The notes under the pieces are model-generated. The model had not been told where the DNA came from, did not search any database, and worked only from the letters and a program-made list of their open reading frames with translations. A stretch of 64,000 bases of DNA, taken from Monocercomonoides exilis (lineage: Eukaryota; Preaxostyla; Oxymonadida; Polymastigidae). Made by a program: the position numbers and the translations under genes. The stretch spans positions 746,501-810,500 of the forward strand of contig LSRY02000014.1 of NCBI GenBank assembly GCA_001643675.2. Direction: 5' to 3'. Every line of letters begins with the position of its first letter. Position 1 is the first letter of the stretch. Shown one piece after another: positions 1 to 9,799 of the stretch.

Positions 1-587
1 TGAAAGAGTGAATATTGCGAAAGGTTGAAAGCAACTCTTCGTGTCATATAAAAAAATACTTTCATTTCTTGAATTTTTCCAACAAGCTTTTGAATCTTAT
101 CTGCTACGCCTTTGCCTTCCACTGTAACAACCATCTTTGATTGAAGTTTTCGAATTGTGGATTGTTGTTGAGTCGTTGTTTCTTCAAGTTGATGGCGAAC
201 TAAGTATTCGTTTTGAATCTTATCAATCAGAGTCAATTTGAATTTGCAAATATAATATAGTAATAAACCTGTCGTGTAAGTGATTCAATTTGTTTTGACA
301 TTGATTCGACTTCCTTTTTTAAACGTTGATTGTCTTCTGAATGTCTAATAAACTAAATTCAAAGAAATAAATTTCGTAAGTTGAAGAATAAATGATGTGA
401 TTGGATAAAAGTTTTGTAAATGTTGAGAATGCATATCCAATATATTTAGAAATGCATCACATGAAAATAAAAATATTCAGAAAAGTTTGCAGACATTTGC
501 CTTTTCTTTCTCATATTGAGAAGAAAGGATTTCAAATTTCTTGATCACGTCTAGAGTTTTTGAATCTGGACGTTGCCTAAAGGCCAT
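1..587 (-). CDS. Partial coiled-coil protein, unidentified
   Basis: I do not recognise this protein. It reads leftward and runs off the window at base 1. The proposed exons are 495-587, 269-352 and 1-218, separated by introns of 142 and 50 nt (353-494 and 219-268). All joins are in phase 0 and keep a single open frame. The start is the ATG at 587-585, giving MAFRQRPDSK. The protein is rich in Glu, Lys, Gln and Leu with heptad-like spacing, for example the stretch around VESMSKQIESLTRQ, so a coiled coil is likely. No catalytic motif or membrane segment is visible. The acceptor of the second intron (ending TGATAAG) is weak, so that join is the least certain. It lies in tandem downstream of the proteasome gene, 126 bp from it. 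Confidence 0.5.
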
Positions 588-713
588 GAAATTAATACTT
601 ATTCCTTTGAACAGAAATTTAATATGGTTTTCGAAAATAATAAATTCAAATTTTCTGTTAATGAAATGGAAAAAAATTGAATTGGTGAGATGATTTATTT
701 GTGCAAAGAAAAT

Positions 714-1879
714 TTATTCATCTTCTTCGACTTCAAAATGCTCTCTTGTTGTTAGCCAGTTTTTATAATTATTCATTATTTCTTGAAGCTCAGCATTGCT
801 AACATAATCCATACAAATATTTTCATCTTTTCGTTTTGCTTCATCCTTTGTAATAATCATTATTTCAATTTTTTCGTTCAGATCTTCAAAGGAGTCAACG
901 CAATCGCTTCCAATTAGAGATTTCAAAACAACAAGAACAGCCCATTCAAGAGACTTTGTGATGACATGCTTCGATTGTGAAATGGAAGATGAAGCATAAT
1001 TTGACGATACAATCTGCGCAGATTGTGACGAAACAGAAGTTGAGTCAACTGCCATTGAAGAAGAAGTATTATCACTTTGAAGATCTGAATCCGTTTGCAA
1101 ATCATGAATTTCTGGTTCAACAGGAATCCATTTTCTTTGCCCCTCTTCAATATCTTTCCAGCCCTTTTTCAAATAATTAATAATATCTTCACTCTTTTCT
1201 CCAATTGCAGTCCCTTTCCATCCTCCATAGCTTCCAGAAGGAACTGTCTGATAAAGCTGAAAACCAAAATGATCGTCCCACCCAGCAAATAAAAGAGAAA
1301 CTCCAAATGGGCGCAACCCTCCAAATTGCGTAAAACTTTGTTTCAGATCACAAACTTCAAGAACTAGATTTTCAATTGGCATTTCTTCATCAAATACCAT
1401 CGAATGCTCCAAAGAAATGTCACGGGCATATTCGATAAGAGTTGAAGAATCGGAAGTTATTCCTTTATTAAAAAAAAAGTTTGTTGAATAAGTCATCAAC
1501 TTAAATAAGAAAAATTGTTAAAACCTGCAACTGCACATACAGTCCGTGAATTAATTTTAAAAATCTTTTCATGTGTAACTTCCAGAAGTGGATGAGTCGC
1601 AAGTTTAATCCCAGCTATAACGATTCCATCGTTTGTTCGAATAGCAACTGCAGCTCCAGATCTGCAAATTGCTTCCATTGCATATTCGGTCTGATGTAAT
1701 CGCCCTTGTAATAAATATTGTCATAAATATTAATTATTGAATAAAGAATCAGTAAATAACGCTTTCAAACCTTCTGGAGAAAATATAGTAGTTTGCGAAT
1801 CATATCTTCGTGCCTAATAAATAAAAATTTTTAATTTATGTGTCAGATTCCTAAAATAAGCCAAATACAATCAAACCAT
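714..1879 (-). CDS. PSMA4: 20S proteasome subunit alpha type-4 (alpha-3)
   Basis: Structural alpha-ring subunit of the 20S proteasome, acting in the cytosol and nucleus in ubiquitin-dependent proteolysis. Exons are 1877-1879, 1771-1813, 1525-1704 and 714-1462 with introns of 63, 66 and 62 nt, totalling 324 residues. The N-terminal alpha signature is clear: RRYDSQTTIFSPEGR followed by TEYAMEAI, and later FTQFGGLRPFGVSLL and GWKGTAIG. The RRYDS opening and the FGGLRPFGVS block point to type 4 rather than type 7. Family members are about 250-261 residues. The excess here is a Ser/Gln/Asp-rich insert of about 55 residues (roughly residues 200-255) before the C-terminal strand. Oddly, the first coding exon appears to consist only of the ATG, followed at once by a GTTTGA donor. 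It starts 86 bp from the divergent RAB6-like gene. Confidence 0.93.
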
Positions 1880-1965
1880 TTCAAACAGCAAATGATTGTG
1901 GTCTTGATCAATAACCCCTTTAGCACATAATTTTCTGAATCCATTTTTGTTATCATTAATTTTAC
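1880..1965. promoter_or_regulatory. Probable bidirectional promoter, PSMA4 / RAB6-like
   Basis: Only 86 bp separate the ATG of the leftward proteasome gene from the ATG of the rightward GTPase gene. Both promoters and 5' untranslated regions must fit here or overlap the neighbouring introns. I see no clear TATA box. The regulatory role is inferred from spacing alone. Confidence 0.4.
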
Positions 1966-2896
1966 ATGTCAGGTATAAGGCAATATAAGATAATATTTTT
2001 GGGTGACCAAGGAGTTGGAAAAACAAGCCTTATTGCCCGATTTATGTACGATTCTTTTGATCTAAATTACCAGGTTTCTGTTGTATTTCTTTGTTTTTGT
2101 TTTATTTGTTTTTAGCCAACAGTTGGAATTGATTTTTTGTCAAAAAGTGTTGCAGTTGATGGGCGTGCAATGAAATTACATCTTTGGGATACAGCAGGTT
2201 GTAGATTTTGGAAAAAACTTAAAGAAATTTGATCTTTTAATTTTCAGGACAAGAAAGGTTTAAAGCTCTAATTCCAAGTTATCTTCGTGACACATCTGCA
2301 GCAATTGTATTATACGACATTACCCGTTTGTATAAATTAAATTATATTTATTTTATCAAGAGAGACTGAACAATGTTTAGGAAGGCCAAGCTTTGATAAT
2401 GTTGAAAGTTGGATTGATCAAGTCAGAAATGAAAGAGGAGAAAATGCATTAATATACATTGTTGGAGCAAAAACTGATTTATCTTCTCAGAGGTGTGAAA
2501 TTGACATCATTTTTTGATTTTTGATGAAAAATTTTTGTGCGTCAAAAAAATACTTTTTTATACAGGGCTGTTACAACAAATGAAGGTGAAGAATTTGCAA
2601 GAAAACTTCAATGTCAATTTTATGAAGTTAGTTCTAGAACAGGAGAAGGAGTTGATGTATGTTATTTATTAATTATGTTTTTTCAAATTTTTGTTTTCTT
2701 CATGACTTTGTTTTAGGAATTATTCAGAGTAGTTTCGGCATCATTGGTAAGAAAAACTACAACCGAATCCGTGAAATCACGGACGGAACCTCCAACATCA
2801 GCAACTTCGCATCTTCAACCTGCTGATCCAGTGGACGTTTCTGCAAATCAGTCAACAAAAGCTGGAAAGTCTGGAAAGAATTGCGGCTGCATGTAA
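1966..2896 (+). CDS. RAB6: RAB6-like small GTPase with altered guanine-recognition motifs
   Basis: Ras-superfamily GTPase of the RAB6 type, normally acting in Golgi retrograde traffic. Exons are 1966-2073, 2116-2197, 2248-2325, 2381-2492, 2566-2656 and 2717-2896 (introns of 42, 50, 55, 73 and 60 nt), giving 216 residues. The P-loop reads GDQGVGKTS, switch I holds [10 protein letters not shown] and switch II reads LWDTAGQERF; the block IPSYLRD is typical of RAB6. The C-terminus is CGCM, compatible with double geranylgeranylation of a CxC-type tail. The odd point is base recognition: the G4 motif NKxD reads AKTD (VGAKTDLS) and the G5 motif SAK reads SSR (EVSSRTGEG). The P-loop and switch II are intact, so loss of guanine selectivity or weak nucleotide binding is possible. 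RAB6 identity rests on the switch regions. Confidence 0.88.
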
Positions 2897-3511
2897 ATTA
2901 TAATTTTTTTTTCATTAATTCTTTTTGCTTCAACAATTAATTAAACAAAGTTATAAATGAATTATCATAAGTTTTTTGTATTAAAAAATCTTGTTAACTT
3001 TTTGAGGCTTAAATCTTTGACAATCTGAAACAAACTTCATTCATCTTTTCAAGTTTATCATTTTATCATAATATAAAGTCACAGTTTTGGTTTATCGTTC
3101 GAAATCTCTCTTTAATTTTTGAATGTCAAAGCACAGTTCATCAATGTTCTTGTTAATGTTTTATTTTTCTTCGAAAATGATGAAAATATAATTAAGTCGT
3201 GAAGTCAAATTTTTAATCATTATTTATTAAACAGCATTTTCAGAGCCTTAAAACTGAGTATTTTCTAAAATATTTTTCTGCTTTAGAAAATATATTAATA
3301 TAGAAATGAAGATTTTATGAATATGATTGAAGTTTCTATTTTGATTTTTTTTTCAATTTTTCCCATTGAATAACAAAGATCTTTTGTGAATAAAATTTTT
3401 ATTAGCATTACCAAACATCAATGTATTTCGCGATATGATTAAATTAACAAATTTTAATTTATTGGGCAAAAAATACAACTAAAAAAAACACAAATTTATC
3501 GATTTTTCACT
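2897..3511. other. AT-rich intergenic DNA
   Basis: About 600 bp of A/T-rich sequence downstream of the GTPase gene. I see no coding frame with recognisable content and no RNA gene. Its right end abuts the inverted-repeat element. Confidence 0.6.
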
Positions 3512-3883
3512 AAATACCGGACATCGCACAAAATACTGGACAAGATCGATTTCTCAACAACTGCAAAAGGAATAATTCTGACAATTTTCCTCATAATATA
3601 TCTCATTAATAAGAACTCGTTAGATATTAAAAAACTTTCAAAACAGCCTCATTTGTGCTCGGAAAAAATAAATGATTAAGATCTCTTTGAAACCAAAAAT
3701 ACTATTTTTCCGAAAATTTTTTATTTTTTTTTCAGTATTCAGTCAACACGAATATGATAGTCAAGCATATCAAATGAGTTGGTGTGGATAAGATCCATGA
3801 AGAGGAAAATTATCAGAATTTCTTCTCTTACAGTTATCGAGAAAACGATCTTGTCCCGGATTTTGGGCAATGTCCGATATTTA
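3512..3883. mobile_element. MITE-like element with long terminal inverted repeats
   Basis: The first ~90 bases and the last ~85 bases are imperfect reverse complements of each other. The left arm begins near AAATACCGGACATCGC, and the right arm read backwards begins near AAATATCGGACATTGCC. The arms share GGACAAGATCG, TTCTCGATAACTG-like and ATTTTCCTC segments in the same order. The ~200 bp between the arms are A/T-rich and hold no gene. In each arm a CNGGACA-like motif occurs twice with a 19-bp period. The size (~370 bp), long inverted arms and lack of coding capacity fit a miniature non-autonomous DNA transposon. Exact ends and target duplication are uncertain; TTAA- or TA-like bases flank it. 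Confidence 0.7.
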
Positions 3884-4686
3884 ATTCACTATCTATAATT
3901 AAAAGGTTTTTTTTTAACAATATAATTTTTTCGAAAAATTGAAAACTTTGCAAAAAACCTTAAAAACAAATATTTGAGATCAAAGAAAGACATTTGCTTC
4001 TTGAAATTTTCGGTTATATCGAAATTTTTTTGTAAAGTCGCAGATTTTTATTTTCAAATAAATAAAAAATTTCATATTGAAAAGATATTTTTATCTGCGA
4101 ACACCAACCTTTCACTTTAATGGAATCTTTTTCTGCATAATGTTATTTCAAACATTTTTAAAAAAAGATTCGTGAGTGGAAACAGAAATTTGAGCAAAAT
4201 CCGAAATTATTGTTTTATCAGAAAATTAAATAAAAGGAACTTTTCAAAAAAATAAAGATATATATGGATGATTATTTTTGAAATCATATAATTTCATTCA
4301 AAAACTTCGGTTCAAAAATATCTCTTGAATAATAATAAAAGAACACTGAAGAGTGAAAAGGCTTATTCAAATCATTTTTATCTTTTGTTTAATCATAACA
4401 TTTGTATATGAAAATAATTATCATGCTTTTTCTCTTTTGAATAAGAATTTTCTTACAAAAAACAGACATTCTTTGAAAAATCAACATCCCGAAAAAAAAA
4501 ATGATTTCAAAAATAACCACCTATATTTTTTCAAGTGTTCTTTTCCAAAGATTCAACATGAAATTATAAACAAAAATTTAAAATTGAGGAAATGTGATTC
4601 CAAAAATAATCATTCATGTCAAAGAAATGAAACTTCTATTTCGATGGAATTGACGAAACTCATTTGACACAGCTCTGAAAAACCTG
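3884..4686. other. AT-rich intergenic DNA between two mobile elements
   Basis: A stretch of about 800 bp, strongly A/T-rich. A 104-codon open frame (4353-4667) opens with a hydrophobic run, but its composition follows the local base bias and it resembles nothing I know. I do not call it a gene. Confidence 0.5.
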
Positions 4687-4728
4687 TTACCATCGTTAAA
4701 AAACCCGGGAATTTTTCAAAAACCCGGA
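4687..4728 (+). repeat. Left terminal inverted repeat of the transposon
   Basis: Forty-two bases identical to the reverse complement of 7154-7195. It carries CCCGGG at 4704-4709 and CCCGGA at 4723-4728, a 19-bp period that looks like paired transposase-binding sites. Confidence 0.9.
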
Positions 4729-5375
4729 GAAGCCTTTTTTTTTATTTGCATTCAAACTTATTCAAAACAAGTATTCCTCTATGATTTCCGCAATATAAAC
4801 CAATATAAAAGCAGGTATGATTCATACGTCAATTGAAATCATATATGTTCTTTCAATATTTATTGAGTTATATGTTTTAATCATAGAAGAAATTCTAACT
4901 GCTTTTTGGCTTTGTGCAATCGAAAGTTAGAATTTGTTGTTTGTTTCTAATATTTCCATGCAACTTGTGTTTGTTCGCAAATAAACTTGCTTATATTCAA
5001 AACTCCAAACCTCAAACATTAATACGAATTAATAAACTTCAATTATTTCTATTTTATTAGACTTTTCTGAAATGAGAAAACAATTGTTATATGAATAACG
5101 AATAAAAAAAGATATTCTTTATGATAAATGCACTTTTCAAGGATATGATTAAGTTGCATTTGTTTGTCGTTCAAGCCAATGAACAATTGTCTGAAGAATT
5201 TTTGTTATATCTTCGATATCTTTCTTTGATTATATGCGTCGTCGTCATATTCGATCCTCATGCATTTTCTTTTCCATTTCATTTTGTCGCTATTTCTCCT
5301 GCAACTTTTTCCTTTTCTTTTCTCCATTTTCTCTTCTTTCTTTTCTTTTCTTTTCAAATCCAATAAATCTTCTCT

Positions 5376-6829
5376 CTATTGTTTCTTTTTTTCTTTTCGA
5401 AGAATGGAAGCACAGTTTATTTCTTTCATCTTTTGAATAGATTCATTTTCACAATATCTTTTTTTTTCATCTTCAATTTTCTTTTTCTTTGGAGAAAACT
5501 TTCCAAACAGCTGCTCTTTATTCTCATTGTCATTCAATGATGCTTCCTTTTCAGGTGTTCCACTTATTCTTTCAAGAACCGGAGCAGCTTTGACCGGCCA
5601 AACACACGTCTGTCTGAATGCATGCTTTATATTTGAAGGTGCTACCGCAGCAGAAAGAGCTTCTGGAATAATATCGAAGATGGCTGAGCGAAACGCTGCA
5701 GAAGAATGATCAGTTGGAGCTTTGAAGCTATTATTATATGTTTTTTTGAATCGTGCAAAAATTGAATTATCGCACGGTTGTGGATGATGAGTTAAATTCG
5801 GAGGAAACTTTTTTATGATGATGTTTTTCTTTTTTGCATCCATTTCAACAGCTTCACTGTTGTGAGAAAAATAGTTATCCATCAGGAACAATGCAAATTT
5901 CATTCCTCCATCTTTCATCTTTTTTTCAATATTATCAAGCCAATAATCAAGCATAATTTTTTCGAAGATTTTTGAAGTGATCCATCCTGAAGATGCGAAG
6001 ATATAATTTATGTTAACCGATGAAAGCATACGAAATTCCACTGGAATTTTTTTCGCAGGCCAAAGAAGAAAAGATGACAAACATGAGCCATCTGCGCAGG
6101 CACATAAGCACAATGTTGTGTCAGAAGTCTTTTTCGGAGAAGGAGTCGAAGGAGGTTTCTGGTTTTGAAGACATACCACAAGTTTGCAAGAATCCTCACC
6201 CAGATGAAGTGAAGTTTCATCAAAATTAAAGATACCTGATGGAACTATTTCTTTCTCATTCACAATCTGCGAAAGTTCATCAAACCACTTTCTGACGGAA
6301 TCAGAAGATTGGGAATATATTTTTGCAGTGTCCATTTGCTTTGAAACAGCTGACTTCAATATAGAACTTTTTTGAATAACATAGTATGCGGCTGTTAAAC
6401 TTGGTATTTTTTTCGCTTCTTCGTCTTTTGAGGATTGTTCCAAATGCTCCACAATCAGAAAATATTTGAAAAAATTAATCACAAAAATAAAAAATGAACA
6501 AAAACCATTTTGTGCACGTCTTTAACTCTTATTGTTTCACCTTTTGAGAGAAGCACAATGACTTGGTTCTCAATTTTTTCTATTAAATCTGGTGTGATTA
6601 TTGGTGATCTTCCGTTCACTCCCGCCTGCCTTTTCTGCTTCTCTGCCGCTATTCCTCTGTACCATGAGCCATTTGATATCGTGCCAGAATCAACATCCAC
6701 TTTTCTTGTAATAATATGATCCTTCTGCAGTTCAAATATTTTTTGGGATGTTGTTTTTAACCTTCTTATTTCGGAGGTTGCCAACTTTTTCCTTAGTTCT
6801 GGTAATGACAATTCTTTTGTAATAGACAT
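5376..6829 (-). CDS. Transposase, pogo/Tigger-like DDE_1 family
   Basis: Cut-and-paste transposase of 464 residues in two exons, 6506-6829 and 5376-6446, joined across a 59-nt intron (6447-6505) in phase 0. Residues 1-108 are basic and helical and hold SNGSWYRGIAAEK and the GVNGRSP block, the likely DNA-binding HTH region. The catalytic triad is visible as Asp184 in FNFDETSLHL, Asp298 in LFLMDNYFSH and Asp334 in HPQPCDNSIF. The last two are 36 positions apart, which is the DD35D arrangement of DDE_1 enzymes. I see no stop or frameshift, so the protein may be active. It is the sole gene of its element, and the presence of an intron matches host genes, which suggests long residence in intron-rich genomes. 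Confidence 0.87.
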
Positions 6830-7153
6830 TAATATGGGTTTGATTTTTGATCGATTTTGAATGAAAGAGAGTATTAATTATGATTAAAAGTGAAGGTCTC
6901 AAAAAAAGGAAACATCAAAGTGTCAAAAAATTGTGAAAATGAAAAATATGATAATTGGAGAATGCTTATTTCAATCACTTTTTGAGAAATGAATATATTT
7001 CAAAAATTGTATTTTTTTACGATGTATATTCAATAACAATGAAATGTGATTTGTTTTTTTTGATTATGGATATATGACAATATACAACGAGAAATAATGC
7101 AATCATTGATAATGCTTTTTGACATGATAATCGTGAACTGTTTTTTCATGAAG

Positions 7154-7195
7154 TCCGGGTTTTTGAAAAATTCCCGGGTTTTTTAACGATGGTAA
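7154..7195 (-). repeat. Right terminal inverted repeat of the transposon
   Basis: Exact reverse complement of the left terminal repeat at 4687-4728; it defines the right end of the element. Confidence 0.9.
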
Positions 7196-7533
7196 TAGTT
7201 TACACTGTTGCTCTATGTCTGTTTATCTTCAAAAAAATGAGAAATAACTAATTCTGCAACGTAACTTCATTATTGACATTCAAATTTAAAAATTTTTGAA
7301 AATTTAATAGCTTTTTAAATTGTAGAAAAGATGAGTGATTAATGATTTTATTCTCAATGAAAAATAGGACAAAATAAATTCATAACTTTTTAATAAAACA
7401 CACAAAATTATTAAAGTTGCTGAAAAAAAAGTTAAAAAAAATGATTGTTGATAGCAAGAAAGAATCAAATTTCCTGCAAATGTGATATTATTATCTAAGG
7501 GTTGTAAATGAAGTGATTATGTTATCTCTTTAT
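7196..7533. other. AT-rich intergenic DNA
   Basis: About 340 bp between the transposon and the 3' end of the next gene. I see only A/T-rich sequence with no coding potential. Confidence 0.55.
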
Positions 7534-9721
7534 TCACATTTTTGAATTTCGTGAATGATAATGGCTTGGAACAGATAACTCAAATAGTTCTTCAATTAAA
7601 TCAGCTATCTCAGTGCATTCTTGATCTAATTCTTGTTTTTCTCTATCAAACCTTTGATTCTCTTCTTCATTTTTCTTATCATCTTGTTTCGAAATCCCAT
7701 CTCTTTTAGAACTTTCACTGCTTTTTGCTCCTGATCTGTGTTGTTCTTTTAACTTTATGTTTCTGCGCTCTTTCTCCGCTTCCTTTGCCCATTTTGCAGA
7801 AGCAGTTGATTTAGATATCCCACCTCGTTGTGCTTCTTTGACATCCACCAGAAGTCCGTGATACGAAGTCGCAGAAAGCATCCCCCGTAGAGAATGCAAC
7901 ACTCTTTCAACTCTCTATTAAATAGACAAGACCATTCAAAAATTAGTTCATTGAAAATTGAAATATGCAATTTTTTCAATTTAAAATACAAAAAATAAAG
8001 AAAAAAAAATTTCCCCACATCATGAGAGAATTTAATGTGCAATGTTCAATTAAGTGAGATATTATTCAGACCTTTTCGTGCGTATTTAATTCATTTTTAG
8101 TAAATTGGTGCTGACGATGGTGGCTGTGCTTGCTAAGGCTATCACTCTGATGCAAGTGGCGATGATGTGAACGAGGATAATATGTACTCGATGGAGCTCT
8201 TAATGGTTCATCATGACTCTGTTTTGATTGCGCTGCAGTAGAAGTCATTGGTTCAGATGGAGAGAATGATAGTGGTGATGCAATTGCAGATGCAGATGAA
8301 TTGGAAGGATTCGATATTGCAGAGGGATTAGAATACGTGAATGGAGGCGTTGAAGACGAGGGCGGTGAAAATGAAGAATTTGTTGGAATAGGAGATGAAA
8401 TGGATGAAAACGGCATATGAGATGAAGGACGAGGTTTGTCTGATAAATCTGACACAGCTGCAGGAACAGGAGGCGCAGATTGTACCAAGCTTGAGGTTTG
8501 ATTAGCTGTTCCAACTGCTCTATAAGGAGAAGGTGCAGAAGAAGAGGTAATGTGGGCTGATGAATGAGGAAGGGGAGGAGCAGAATGAGGAGGTGATTGA
8601 GCAGCAGACACCGAAGCACTTGAAAGAGGCAATGCTTTACCAGAAGAAACCATAACAGTTGACTGAGGTTGAAATGTTGTAGTCGGCACGGAAATAGAAG
8701 GATTACCGTCCGAACGCGAGCCAAATGCAGGCATGCTATCAGATGGGAGAATGTTATTTGAAGGTGTTGTTAAAGAAGAATGCGAATATTGCATAGTTGC
8801 AATATTTGAAGATCTACCAGCTGGCTTTAATGTCGAAGGAGAATTGAGTTTAACGCTGTATTGAATTGAAGGCTGAGGAACAAGATGAGGAGCAGAAATG
8901 GCTGGGTGATGCGATATTGCTTGTGGAGCACGAACTGCTTCCTGATCATTCTGCTTTTCAGCCTCATCAGAATACGATTCAATAGATTCATGAGAATCAG
9001 TCTCAGAGTTTGAAGCACTAGATGATGATGAATGCTCAGATCTTTCTTGCTCTTTTGATGAGGAGGAATTCGAGAGACTTGATTCTTGACTGAGAATCGA
9101 TGACGAGTCTTCTTCAAGCTCTTCATTGTTATCTTCCATTATTCTTTTTTCTCCTTTAATTACGATTTTTTCCGGTTTCATTTCTTGGGATTTCTCTTGA
9201 TTTTTTTCATTATTTTTTTTGTTCGAATCTATTTGCGATGCCTTTTGAGCTTGCAAAGAATTTTGTGATCTTCTTGAAGAAGAAGAACGCAATGAATCTT
9301 TTTCTCGAATGTGGGTTGAAGGTTTTAAGTGTTCATGAATTTGCTGACTATTTTTTTCATCAAGCTCGTTAGCATCAATGAATTCCGTTTTTTCAGTTGC
9401 ATATGACTCCTTTTGTATTTTTTCAATTAGGCTATCTCGAAATTCTTCCAAACGCTTGATCTTCCGATTTTGCCTTCCATTCTCTTTTTGAAACGATTCA
9501 ATTTTTTCCTTAAGCTCCGAATTTTCTTGTCTCAGAAATTGATTTTCTGTTTTCAATTCATTTATCTGTTATTTGCACAAAATATATTTGAAAAGTTCTT
9601 CAATTAAATAATAATTTTAAACTGTCAACGAAAATTGTTCCAATAGATCTGAAAGATTAGAGTGAAAAGTTTTTTTGAAATCGTCCACAACTTCATTTAT
9701 CTTGATATAATCTGTTATCAT
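7534..9721 (-). CDS. Coiled-coil protein with Ser/Pro-rich middle, unidentified
   Basis: I do not recognise this protein. Exons are 9623-9721, 8072-9565 and 7534-7914, all joined in phase 0 across introns of 57 and 157 nt, giving 657 residues from ATG 9721-9719. Residues 1-100 form a heptad-rich coiled coil (for example INELKTENQFLRQENSELKE). Residues ~130-230 are acidic and serine-rich, and ~230-500 are a Ser/Pro/Ala-rich disordered stretch ending in a His-rich patch. The last ~125 residues return to charged helix with many Lys and Glu. No enzyme motif or membrane segment is visible, so a scaffold or adaptor role is possible but unproven. Its start lies 78 bp from the divergent flavodoxin-ferredoxin gene. 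The 157-nt second intron is the least certain join. Confidence 0.7.
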
Positions 9722-9799
9722 TAAAATTGTGATAGACAATAAATTAAATATGGAATTTGATCAAAAAAGATTTGTTGTTAATACAAGAACAAGAAATAA
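9722..9799. promoter_or_regulatory. Probable bidirectional promoter, 78 bp
   Basis: The start codons of the leftward coiled-coil gene and the rightward flavodoxin-ferredoxin gene are 78 bp apart. The gap is A/T-rich. Shared control is inferred from spacing only. Confidence 0.4.

Larger units (their letters stand above)
4687..7195 (-). mobile_element. Pogo/Tigger-like DNA transposon, apparently intact
   Basis: A 2.5-kb element bounded by perfect 42-bp inverted repeats at 4687-4728 and 7154-7195, which start TTACCATCGTT and contain a CCCGGG motif and a CCCGGA motif separated by 13 bases. It contains one spliced DDE-type transposase gene on the minus strand (5376-6829). The DD35D spacing of the transposase and the flanking structure place it in the Tc1/mariner-pogo group. 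No unambiguous target-site duplication is visible next to the repeats. Perfect repeats plus an uninterrupted transposase frame suggest recent insertion. Confidence 0.87.

Noticed and set aside
4353-4667. 104-codon frame with hydrophobic start
   Set aside because: Very A/T-rich, Lys/Asn-rich composition follows the base bias; no motif; sits between two mobile elements.
5121-5366. Phe/Ser-rich frame beside the transposase
   Set aside because: Lies in the subterminal region of the transposon and reads as pyrimidine-tract translation.
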